Source: Pseudomonadota bacterium (lineage in GTDB: Bacteria; Desulfobacterota; Desulfarculia; Desulfarculales; Desulfarculaceae). Taken from it: a stretch of 64,000 bases of DNA. The DNA lies in assembly GCA_018902755.1 (NCBI GenBank), contig JAHIQI010000024.1, positions 14,524-78,523 of the forward strand, read 5' to 3'. The stretch's first letter is position 1. The number at the start of each line of letters is the position of its first letter. A model generated the notes under the pieces. The model had not been told where the DNA came from, did not search any database, and saw nothing but the letters and a program-made list of their open reading frames with translations. Shown one piece after another: positions 56,545 to 64,000 of this stretch. Both the position numbers and the translations under genes were made by a program.

Positions 56545-58011
56545 CTACTTCTTGGCCGGGGCCTGGGCCGGTGGCGGGTTGGGGGGCAGGGCTCCCCAGC
56601 CGCCGCCCAGGGCCTTGTACAGGGCGATGAGCCGGGCGGTGACCACGCCCTCGCTGATGGCCAACTGGTCCTGGAAGGTGAGCAGGGAGCGCTGGGCGTC
56701 CAGCACGCTGTCGAAGTTGATCAGCCCGGCGCCGAAGAGGTCTTGGGAGAGGCCTTCGGCCTCCTTGGCCGCGTCCACCGCCTGGCGCAGGCTGTAGCGG
56801 CGCAGCTGCTCCTGGGCGTAGCCGGTGAGGTTGTTCTCCACCTCCTCGAGGGCCGAAAGCACCGTGGCCTCGTAGGCCAGCAGGAACTCCTGTTGCACCG
56901 CGGTCTGGGCGGTGATGCGGTTGCGGATGGCCCCGGCGTCGAAGACCTTCCAGGACATGGAGGGCAACACGCTCCACACCCCGCTGGTGGCCAGGTTGAG
57001 GAAATCACCCGAGTTGACCGCTTCCAGGCCGATGCTGCCCGCCAGGCGGAACTTGGGGTAGAGGTCGGCCTCGGCCACCCCCACCTTGGCGGTCTCGGCG
57101 GCCAGTTGGCGCTCGGCCCGGCGGATGTCCGGGCGGCGGCGCAGGGCCTCGGCGGGCACCCCCACCGCCACCGAGGCCGGCGGCACCGGCACCGGGGCCG
57201 GGGCGGCCAGGCGGGCCGAGAGCTTGCCCGGAGCCTGGCCCAGCAGCACGGCCAAGCGGTTCATGGCCGCCTCCACCCCGCTGGTGAGGTTGGGGATCTG
57301 GGAGCGGGTGTTCTCCAGGTTGTAGCGGGCCTGCTCCAGGGCCAGGCGGTTGACCAGCCCGGCCTCGTGGCGCGAGCGGATGAAGCCGTAGGTGTTCTCC
57401 TGGCTCTTCAGGTTGGCCTGGGCGGTTTGGCGCCGGTTCTGGTAGGTGCGCAGCTCCACGTAGTTCAGGGCCACCTCGGCGGTGAGGGTGATCAGCACGT
57501 CGCGCAGGTTGGCCTCGCTGGCCTCCAGCTGGGCCTGGGCCGCCTCTATGGAGCGGCGCACCCCGCCGAACACGTCCAGCTCCCAGCCCGCGTCGAAACC
57601 GGCGCTGTACCACTGGTCGATGGTGCCGGTGTCGCCCGAGGCGGTGTCGCGGTGGAGCTGGGCCAGGGCCCCGGCGTCCACGCTGGGCCACAGCCCGGCC
57701 TCGCGCACCCCGCGCAGGGCCCTGGCCTGGCGCACCCTGGCCACGGCCTGCTTCAGCTCCAGGTTGCTCCGCACCGCCTGGGCGATGAGCTGGGTGAGGG
57801 TGGGGTCGTGCAGGGTCTCCCACCAGCGGGACAGCTCCCGGGCCTGGGTGGGCCCTGCCCGCAGGCCGTCCTGCATCTCGCTGTGCCAGGCGTCCGGGGG
57901 CTTGGTCTGGGGCGGGGAGTAGTCCGGCCCCACCGGGGCGCAGGCGCTCAGGAGCAGCAGCCCGGCCGAGGCCAGGCCCAGGGCCGGGCGGAGGGCGCGC
58001 TTAAGCCTCAT
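56545..58011 (-). CDS. RND efflux outer-membrane lipoprotein, NodT/OprM type
   Basis: 488 residues. Signal peptide with lipobox LLSAC, then the family opening CAPVGPDYSPPQTKPPDAW. Two tandem repeats of the TolC-like helical barrel follow; QAVARVRQARALRGVREAGLWPSVD and LRRRPDIRRAERQLAAETAKVGVAEADLYPKF are recognizable. Forms the outer-membrane channel of the tripartite pump. Overlaps the permease gene by 11 nt. The ends of the protein are Pro-rich. Confidence 0.93.
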   Translation of the reverse strand: MRLKRALRPALGLASAGLLLLSACAPVGPDYSPPQTKPPDAWHSEMQDGLRAGPTQARELSRWWETLHDPTLTQLIAQAVRSNLELKQAVARVRQARALRGVREAGLWPSVDAGALAQLHRDTASGDTGTIDQWYSAGFDAGWELDVFGGVRRSIEAAQAQLEASEANLRDVLITLTAEVALNYVELRTYQNRRQTAQANLKSQENTYGFIRSRHEAGLVNRLALEQARYNLENTRSQIPNLTSGVEAAMNRLAVLLGQAPGKLSARLAAPAPVPVPPASVAVGVPAEALRRRPDIRRAERQLAAETAKVGVAEADLYPKFRLAGSIGLEAVNSGDFLNLATSGVWSVLPSMSWKVFDAGAIRNRITAQTAVQQEFLLAYEATVLSALEEVENNLTGYAQEQLRRYSLRQAVDAAKEAEGLSQDLFGAGLINFDSVLDAQRSLLTFQDQLAISEGVVTARLIALYKALGGGWGALPPNPPPAQAPAKK

Positions 58012-61000
58012 GGCTTTGGCCTCCCTTACCCAGGCCCTTGAGGCGCTCGCGCAATCCCTGGAAACCGGCGTACAGCGAGGGAATGAGGAAGATGCCCAGC
58101 AAGGTGGCGGCCACCATGCCCGAGAACACGGTGACGCCTATGGCCTGGCGGCTGGCCGCGCCGGCCCCCTCGGCGATGACCAGGGGGAACACGCCCAGGA
58201 TGAAGGAGAAGGCGGTCATGAGCACCGCGCGGTAGCGGATGCGCGCCCCCATGGCCGCCGCGTCGGGGATGGACAGGCCAGCCTCGCGCTGGGTCTTGGC
58301 GAACTCCACGATGAGGATGGCGTTCTTGCTGGCCAGGCCCACCAGGAGCACCAAGCCGATCTGGGCGTAGATGCTCAGGCTCAGGCCGCCCAACCAAAGG
58401 CCCAGCAGGGCCCCCAGGGAGGCCACCGAGATGGAGGTGATCACCGCCAGGGGGATGGTCCAGCTTTCGTATTGGGCCACCAGGAACAGATAACCGAACA
58501 AGAAGGCCAAGGCCAACAGGAAGGGCGCCTGGCCGCTGCTGGCCCGCTCCTGATAGCTCAGGCCGGACCACTCAAAGGCGTAGTCCTGGGGCAGGGTGCG
58601 CTCCGATACCTGCTCCATGGCCTCCATGGCCTCGCCGGAGCTGAGCCCCGGGGCCGCCTCGCCGTCTATCTGGGAGGTGGGGAACTGGTTGTAGCGGGTT
58701 ATCACCTGGGGGCCCAGCAGCTTGGACAGGCGGACCAGGCTGCGCAGGGGCACCATGTTGCCGGTCTCGCTGCGCACGTACAGGCGCTGGATGTCCTCGG
58801 CCGCGTCGCGGAACTCCTGGTCGGCCTGGACCTTCACTTGGAAGACCCGGTTGAACAGGTTGAAGTCGTTGACGTAGCGCGAGCCCAACTGGGCCTGCAA
58901 GGTGGAGAACACCGCGGCCACCGGCACCTTGAGGGCCTCGGCCTTGGTGCGGTCCAGGTCGATGAATATCTGGGGCACGTCGGCGGAGTAGGTGGTGAAC
59001 ACCTGGCTCAGGCGCGGGTCCTGGTTGGCGGCCATGACCAAAGCGCGGGTCACCGCCCCCAACTCGGCCGGGGTCTGGTTGCCCAGGGCCTGGAGGCGGA
59101 AGTCGAAGCCGCCGGTGCGCCCCAGGCCCCGGATGGCCGGCGGCGAGAACACGAAAAGCTCGGCCTGGGGCACGGCGGACAGCTTTTCCCTGGCCTGGGT
59201 CATGAGCCGCGTAAGGTGGGTTTCCGGAGTGGTGCGCTGGTCCCAGGGCTTCAGCACGCAGATGGCGATGCCCACGTTTTCGTTGTTGCCGGAGATGAAG
59301 CTGAGGCCGGTGATGGCGATGATACTTTGCACCCCCTCCATCTTGCCCACGATGCTGCTGACCTGGTGCATCACCTTGCGGGTGCGCTCCAGGGAGGCGG
59401 ACTCGGGAAGCTGGGCGTTCACGTAGAAGACGCCCTGGTCCTCCTTGGGCAAGAAGCTGGTGGGCCGGGAGACGAAGAGCAGGTAGGCCGCCCCGCACAC
59501 CAAAACCAGCAGAAGGGCGGCCAGGGGCAGGCGGCGCACCAGCCAGGATGCGGACTGCACGTAGCCCTCCCGAGAGGCGCTCAGCAGGCGGCCGAACCAG
59601 AACAGCGGCCCCCTGGTGATGGGGTTGGGCTGGCGCAGCAGGGTGGCGCACAGGGCCGGGCTCAGGGTGAGGGCGTTGACGCTGGAAAGCACCACCGCGG
59701 TGGAGATGGTCACCGCGAACTCCCGGTATAGCTTGCCGGTGACTCCCGGGGTGAAGGCCACGGGCACGAACACGGCCAACAGCACCAGGGTGGTGGCGAT
59801 GACCGGGCCGGTGACTTGGCCCATGGCCTTGATGGTGGCCTTCACCGGGCTCAGCTTGTCCTCCACCATGACCCGCTGCACGTTCTCCACCACCACGATG
59901 GCGTCGTCCACCACAAGGCCTATGGACAGCACCAGGGCGAACAAGGTGATGGTGTTGATGCTGTTGCCCATGGCCAGCAACAGGCCGATGGTGCCCACCA
60001 ACGACACCGGGATGGTCAGCGAGGGGATGAGGGTGGCCCGCCAGTCCTGCAGGAACAGATAGGTGACCGCCACCACCAGCAGGAAGGTGATCATCAGGGT
60101 GGTGACGATCTCGCTGATGGCCGCGCTGACGTAGCGGGTGGTGTCGTAGGTGAACTCGTATTCTATGTCCGCCGGAAAGCGCTTGGACAGGCGCTTCATC
60201 TCCTCGCGCACCCGCTCCACGGTCTGCAAAGCGTTGGCCCCGGTGGTCTGGTACACGCCCATGGCCAGGGCGGGGTTGCCGTTCAGGGTGGAGGAGCGAG
60301 TGTAGGAGTTGGCTCCCAGTTCCACCCGGGCCACGTCCTTGACCCGCACCAGGCCGCCGGACTGGTTGGCGCTGATGATGATGTTCTTGAACTGCTCAAC
60401 GCTGGTCAGGCGGCCCTCGGCCCTGAGGGTGTACTGCACCTGCTGCTCCGCCCCGGCGGGGGCGGTGCCGATGGAGCCGGCCACGGCCTGGATGTTCTGC
60501 TTCTTGATGGCGTTGATCACGTCGTCGGCGGTGATGCCCAGGGCGGTGAGACGCCGCGGGTCCATCCAGATGCGCATGCTGTAGTCAAGGGCCCCGAACA
60601 GGCGCGCCTCGCTGACCCCGTTTACCCGGGCCAGGGCGTCCTTGACGTTGATGCTGACGTAGTTGCTCATGTAGAGCACGTCGTGGGTGCCCTTGGGGGA
60701 GAAGAAGTTGAGCACCCCCAGGATGTCGGAACTGCGGGCCCGCACCTCCACGCCTTGTTCCACCACGTCGGAGGGCAGCTGGGAGGCAACCTGCTGCACC
60801 CGGTTCTGCACGTTGACCTGGGCGATGGACGGGTCGGTGCCCACCTCGAAGTAGACGCTGAGGGTGTACTGGCCGTTGTTGGAGCAGGTGGAACTCATGT
60901 AGAGCATGTTCTCCACCCCGTTGACTCCGGCCTCGATGGGCGAGGCCACGCTGTTGGCCAGCACCTCGGCGTTGGCACCGGGGTAGGTGGCCTGCACCCT

Positions 61001-61132
61001 GATCTCCGGCGGGGTGATGCGCGGGTAGTGGGCCACCGGGATGCTGAACAGGGCCAGGACGCCGGCCATGACGATGACCAGCGAAATGACGATGGCCAAG
61101 CGGGGACGCTCTATGAAGGTGCGGCTGAGCAT
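58001..61132 (-). CDS. RND efflux transporter permease, HAE-1 family
   Basis: 1043 residues, typical length. Starts MLSRTFIERPRLAIVISLVIVM and IPVAHYPRITPPEI, as in AcrB/MexB. The proton-relay aspartate pair is in LVVDDAIVVVENV. It exports drugs or hydrophobic compounds using the proton gradient. Middle gene of the pump operon. Confidence 0.95.
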   Translation of the reverse strand: MLSRTFIERPRLAIVISLVIVMAGVLALFSIPVAHYPRITPPEIRVQATYPGANAEVLANSVASPIEAGVNGVENMLYMSSTCSNNGQYTLSVYFEVGTDPSIAQVNVQNRVQQVASQLPSDVVEQGVEVRARSSDILGVLNFFSPKGTHDVLYMSNYVSINVKDALARVNGVSEARLFGALDYSMRIWMDPRRLTALGITADDVINAIKKQNIQAVAGSIGTAPAGAEQQVQYTLRAEGRLTSVEQFKNIIISANQSGGLVRVKDVARVELGANSYTRSSTLNGNPALAMGVYQTTGANALQTVERVREEMKRLSKRFPADIEYEFTYDTTRYVSAAISEIVTTLMITFLLVVAVTYLFLQDWRATLIPSLTIPVSLVGTIGLLLAMGNSINTITLFALVLSIGLVVDDAIVVVENVQRVMVEDKLSPVKATIKAMGQVTGPVIATTLVLLAVFVPVAFTPGVTGKLYREFAVTISTAVVLSSVNALTLSPALCATLLRQPNPITRGPLFWFGRLLSASREGYVQSASWLVRRLPLAALLLVLVCGAAYLLFVSRPTSFLPKEDQGVFYVNAQLPESASLERTRKVMHQVSSIVGKMEGVQSIIAITGLSFISGNNENVGIAICVLKPWDQRTTPETHLTRLMTQAREKLSAVPQAELFVFSPPAIRGLGRTGGFDFRLQALGNQTPAELGAVTRALVMAANQDPRLSQVFTTYSADVPQIFIDLDRTKAEALKVPVAAVFSTLQAQLGSRYVNDFNLFNRVFQVKVQADQEFRDAAEDIQRLYVRSETGNMVPLRSLVRLSKLLGPQVITRYNQFPTSQIDGEAAPGLSSGEAMEAMEQVSERTLPQDYAFEWSGLSYQERASSGQAPFLLALAFLFGYLFLVAQYESWTIPLAVITSISVASLGALLGLWLGGLSLSIYAQIGLVLLVGLASKNAILIVEFAKTQREAGLSIPDAAAMGARIRYRAVLMTAFSFILGVFPLVIAEGAGAASRQAIGVTVFSGMVAATLLGIFLIPSLYAGFQGLRERLKGLGKGGQSHEA

Positions 61133-61141
61133 GAAGTTAAA

Positions 61142-62281
61142 CTACTGCCCGGCGGCGCGCACCGGGCGCACCGTCTGGCCGGGTACGGCCCTTTGCAGCC
61201 CATGCACGATGATGGTCTCGCCGGGCTTGAGGCCCGACTCCACCGCCCAGCCGGTGCCCAGGGGGGCGCCGCGCACGATGCCTCGCCGCTGGGCCTTGTC
61301 GTCCTTGTCCACCACCAGCACGTAGAGACCCTGGCGGTCTTCCAGAACCGCGGCCTGGGGCACCACGGCCATGCGCCGGGGCTCGCGGCGGCTGATGAAC
61401 ACGGTGACGTATTGGCCGGGCAACAGCACCCGGTGGGGGTTGGAGAAAACCGCGCGCATGGCGATGGTGCCGGTGCCCGGGTCCACCTGGGGCTCGGTGA
61501 AGTCCAGCCTGCCCGCCAGTGGGTACATCTGGCCGTCGGGCAGCTTGAGCCGAGGCACCAGCTCGGCGGGTATCCGCTCGGGGTGGTCGCCGGCCTTGGT
61601 CCTGGCGGCCACGTATTCGTTTTCGCTGACCGAGTAGACCACCCGGATGGGGTCCAGCTGCACCAGGCGGGCCAGGGCCCCGGAGTTGGGGCCCACCAGG
61701 TTGCCCAGGGTGTACTGGGCCCGGCCCATCACCCCGCCGATGGGCGCGGTGATGGTGGTGTAGCCCAGGTTCAGCTCGGCCTGTTGCAGGCTGGCCCTGG
61801 CCTGCTGAAGCTGGGCCCGGCCGCTCTCCTCGGCGGACAGGGCGTTGTCCATGTCCGTGGCCGCCACGCCGCCGGTGCGCACCGACTTTAGCCGCTTGAT
61901 GTAGCGCAGGGCCTTGTCCAGGGTGGCCTGGGCCAGGGCCACCTGGGCCTTGGCCTCGTTGACCCGGGCCTGGTAGGGGGCCTGCTCCAACTGGATGAGC
62001 AGGTCGCCCTTTTTGACCGCGCCGCCCTCTGTGAAGGCCACCCTGGTGATGTAGCCCTCCACCCTGGCCCGGAGGTCCACCGCCTGGATGGCTTCCACCC
62101 GGCCCACGAACTCCGCGGCCGGGTTCACTTCCATCTCCGGCACTTCGCTCACGGTGACGGTGGGAGGCTGGCCGGATTCGGGAGGTTTGTCCTTGGCCAT
62201 GGCCGCCGCGGGAGGCAGCAGAAGCATGCCCACCATGGCCAGGATCGCCAGCCCGACACTTGCCCAATGTCTACTCAACAC
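61142..62281 (-). CDS. RND efflux periplasmic adaptor subunit
   Basis: 379 residues from a GTG at 62281 with GGGAG upstream. Exported by the N-terminal hydrophobic segment (GLAILAMVGMLLLPPAAA). The HlyD-like lipoyl and coiled-coil domains are visible: DLRARVEGYITRVAFTEGGAVKKGDLL, a long helical hairpin, and LGYTTITAPIGGVMGR. It joins the permease to the outer-membrane channel. First gene of the three-gene operon. No TetR-type repressor is adjacent. Confidence 0.93.
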   Translation of the reverse strand: MLSRHWASVGLAILAMVGMLLLPPAAAMAKDKPPESGQPPTVTVSEVPEMEVNPAAEFVGRVEAIQAVDLRARVEGYITRVAFTEGGAVKKGDLLIQLEQAPYQARVNEAKAQVALAQATLDKALRYIKRLKSVRTGGVAATDMDNALSAEESGRAQLQQARASLQQAELNLGYTTITAPIGGVMGRAQYTLGNLVGPNSGALARLVQLDPIRVVYSVSENEYVAARTKAGDHPERIPAELVPRLKLPDGQMYPLAGRLDFTEPQVDPGTGTIAMRAVFSNPHRVLLPGQYVTVFISRREPRRMAVVPQAAVLEDRQGLYVLVVDKDDKAQRRGIVRGAPLGTGWAVESGLKPGETIIVHGLQRAVPGQTVRPVRAAGQ

Positions 62282-62433
62282 GGTGCTCCCGAAAGGGGTT
62301 GGTCCGACGCGCTAACATACAATTTGCAGGCGGCATTGGCCACGCCGCCATAACACGCAATTATATCCAATCGGCCGGGGGTATTACACTGGATTGTGGC
62401 AGGAAAACATATTCAGCGCCCCAAGGCGGGGAC

Positions 62434-62466
62434 GCCCGGGCCGCGCTCCGGGGAGGCGGCCCGGGC
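62434..62466 (-). terminator. GC hairpin after the dehydrogenase gene
   Basis: Arms 62434-62444 and 62456-62466 pair over 11 bp with an 11-nt loop, directly after the dehydrogenase stop on the minus strand. No T-run follows. Possible Rho-independent terminator of low strength. The stretch 62282-62433 has no recognised gene. Confidence 0.4.
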
Positions 62467-62474
62467 CGGAGAGG

Positions 62475-63740
62475 CTATGGGAAGATGCCGCGCACCCTTT
62501 TGGCCTCGGCCACCCGGCCGATAGCCAGCATGTAGGCGGCGGTGCGCATGTTGATCTTTTCTTGCCGGGCCACGGCGTGCACCTCGCCAAAGGAGCGCAC
62601 CAGGATGTCCCGCAGCTTCTGGTTCACGTCGTCCTCGGTCCAGAAGAGCTTTTGCAGGTTCTGAACCCACTCGAAGTAGGAGACCGTGACCCCGCCCGCG
62701 TTGGCCAGGATGTCCGGCACCACGAACACTCCCTTGTCGTAGAGGATGTCGTCGGCAAAGGGGCTGGTGGGGCCGTTGGCCCCTTCCACGATGATCTTGG
62801 CCTGGACGCGCTCCGCGTTGCTCCGGCCGATCTGCCCCTCCAGGGCGGCGGGGATAAGGACCTCGCAGGGCAGTTCCAAGAGCTCCTGGTTGGTGACGGC
62901 CTGGGCCTCGGGGTAGGTGGTGATGTCGCCGGTGACCTGGAAGTGCTCCAGCACCCGGCGCGGGTCCAGCCCCCCCGGGTTGTACAAGCCGCCCTGCACG
63001 TTGCTCATGCCCACCACCACCGCCCCGGCGTCGTGGAGTATCTCGGCGGCGTGGTAGCCCACGTTGCCCATGCCCTGCACCACCACCCGGCAGCCGTCCA
63101 GGTTCAGGCCCACCGCCCTCGCCGCTTCGGCCAGGACGTACACGCAGCCCTGGCTGGTGGCCTTGAGGCGTCCCAGGGAGCCGCCGATGGACAGGGGTTT
63201 GCCGGTGACCACGCTGTTGCAGGTGTAGCTCTTGAAAACGCTGTAGGTGTCCACCACCCAGGCCATGACCTGGGCGTCGGTGTTCACGTCAGGGGCGGGG
63301 ATGTCCTGCTCCGGGCCGATGATGGGCGATATCTCCCAGATGTAGCGCCGGGTCAGGCGCTCCTTTTCGGCCAGGGACATGGTGGTCGGGTCGCAGGTGA
63401 CCCCACCCTTGGCCCCGCCGAAGGGGATGTCCACCACCGCGCACTTCCAGGTCATCCACCCGGCCAGGGCCCGCACCTCGTCCAGGTCCACCTGGGGGTG
63501 GAAGCGGATGCCGCCCTTGCCCGGCCCGCGCAGGGTGTTGTGCTGCACCCGGTAGCCGGTCAAGAGTTCGATGCGTCCGTCGTCGTAACGCAGGGGGAAG
63601 CTTACGGTGAGTTCTCGGCGGGGTTGCTTGATCTTGGCGGCGATCCAGGGCTCCAGGTTCAGCTTGGCCGCGGCCACGTCGAACTGGAGGTTGTGCATGT
63701 CCAGAGGCTTGCTCTCGTCGTAGCGGCTCTTGTCGATCAT
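62475..63740 (-). CDS. Glu/Leu/Phe/Val dehydrogenase
   Basis: 421 residues, typical of NAD-dependent glutamate dehydrogenase relatives. Substrate site GPGKGGIRFHPQVDLDEVRALAGWM with WKCAVVDIPFGGAKGGV (catalytic Lys/Asp region), NAD fold VQGMGNVG. Oxidatively deaminates glutamate or a branched amino acid, or runs in reverse. It lies 55 nt after the class III aminotransferase, consistent with joint amino-acid catabolism. Substrate unknown. Confidence 0.92.
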   Translation of the reverse strand: MIDKSRYDESKPLDMHNLQFDVAAAKLNLEPWIAAKIKQPRRELTVSFPLRYDDGRIELLTGYRVQHNTLRGPGKGGIRFHPQVDLDEVRALAGWMTWKCAVVDIPFGGAKGGVTCDPTTMSLAEKERLTRRYIWEISPIIGPEQDIPAPDVNTDAQVMAWVVDTYSVFKSYTCNSVVTGKPLSIGGSLGRLKATSQGCVYVLAEAARAVGLNLDGCRVVVQGMGNVGYHAAEILHDAGAVVVGMSNVQGGLYNPGGLDPRRVLEHFQVTGDITTYPEAQAVTNQELLELPCEVLIPAALEGQIGRSNAERVQAKIIVEGANGPTSPFADDILYDKGVFVVPDILANAGGVTVSYFEWVQNLQKLFWTEDDVNQKLRDILVRSFGEVHAVARQEKINMRTAAYMLAIGRVAEAKRVRGIFP

Positions 63741-63795
63741 GACACTCTCCTCCTAGAGACGGGCGGGGCCGGGCGGCCCCGCCCGCTATGTGCGG

Positions 63796-64000
63796 TTAGG
63801 CTTTAGTCTCCTCCAGGGCGCGATCCAGGCTCTTCTCCAGGATGGCCAGTCCACGCTCCAGTTGCTCGTCGGTGATCACCAGGGGCATCAGGGTGCGCAC
63901 GTTGTTGCCCAGGGTGCCGCAGTCCAGGATGAGCAGGCCTTCCTGGTGACACAGGCTGGTGACCTTCTTGGCCAGCTCCGGCGCGGGCTCCCTGGTGAGC
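63796..64000 (-). CDS. Class III aminotransferase (GABA/acetylornithine type), 3' end
   Basis: Last ~67 codons of a gene whose start is beyond the window. The tail reads LCHQEGLLILDCGTLGNNVR, then LMPLVITDEQLERGLAILE, the usual C-terminus of 4-aminobutyrate aminotransferases. PLP-dependent transamination, probably feeding glutamate to the dehydrogenase downstream. Exact substrate cannot be told from this part. Confidence 0.82.
   Translation of the reverse strand, partial: LTREPAPELAKKVTSLCHQEGLLILDCGTLGNNVRTLMPLVITDEQLERGLAILEKSLDRALEETKA

Noticed and set aside
59816..61891. 691-codon open frame opposite the RND genes
   Set aside because: Composition is that of antisense reading; the RND genes are certain.

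Overview
The window is 64 kb of GC-rich bacterial chromosome with about 55 protein genes and little non-coding DNA. I found no rRNA, tRNA, CRISPR array, insertion sequence or phage gene. The gene set suggests an anaerobe of the Desulfobacterota, perhaps near Desulfarculales. This is inferred from the high GC, a rubrerythrin with its ferredoxin, a minimal SufB/SufC pair, heterodisulfide-reductase-like membrane proteins beside Mrp/NifX proteins and a sigma-54 activator, a TRAP-TAXI transporter, and groESL under CIRCE. No 16S gene is present to confirm it.

Layout. 1-4 kb: the 3' part of an acyl-CoA ligase, then a two-gene unit of a GNAT-fusion protein and a RimK-type ATP-grasp ligase. 4-10 kb: a five-gene peptide/nickel-type ABC importer behind a clear sigma-70 promoter. 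10-17.5 kb: a transporter-HEAT protein and a cNMP-binding protein on the plus strand face a minus-strand run of metallo-hydrolase, class III nucleotidyl cyclase, glutathione synthetase and N-formylglutamate amidohydrolase. 17.5-23.3 kb: an asparagine-synthetase-like protein, a small orphan, a GpgS-like glycosyltransferase, DNA polymerase IV, a 72-residue Cys-rich protein and an inositol-phosphatase. 23.4-26.6 kb: poly(A) polymerase and a long-chain acyl-CoA synthetase. 26.6-33 kb: an SGNH lipoprotein and several small redox units (rhodanese-like/MauE, rubrerythrin/ferredoxin, TPR protein, metallo-hydrolase, TlpA-like thioredoxin) plus two poorly known proteins. 33-38.8 kb: groESL, then a SpeD-like/SufC/SufB/metallo-hydrolase operon. 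38.9-41.4 kb: rlmE, yebC, ruvC, ruvA. 41.4-45.7 kb: an antiporter and a TRAP-TAXI transporter whose permease carries an apparent frameshift. 46-51.8 kb: a sigma-54 activator and the operon it probably controls (Mrp ATPase, NifX-like protein, heme/Fe-S membrane protein, HdrB-like protein). 52-64 kb: a DUF3089-like hydrolase, carB, an RND efflux operon, a Glu/Leu/Phe/Val dehydrogenase and the end of a class III aminotransferase.

The most interesting part is 46.0-51.8 kb. A PAS/AAA+ sigma-54 activator with a Cys-rich PAS lies upstream of a good -24/-12 promoter. Two TTTC-N5-GAAA palindromes precede that promoter, centred 20 bp apart, and a third lies in front of the activator gene. The promoter leads into mrp, nifX-like, a cytochrome b/heme c/four-[4Fe-4S] membrane protein and an HdrB-like CCG protein. 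It recalls the orange-protein operons of Desulfovibrio but adds a membrane electron-transfer arm. Other notable items are the degenerate B12/radical-SAM-like protein fused to a GNAT domain beside RimK, the cyclic-nucleotide neighbourhood, the frameshifted TRAP permease and a 23-bp perfect hairpin after the Hdr-like genes.
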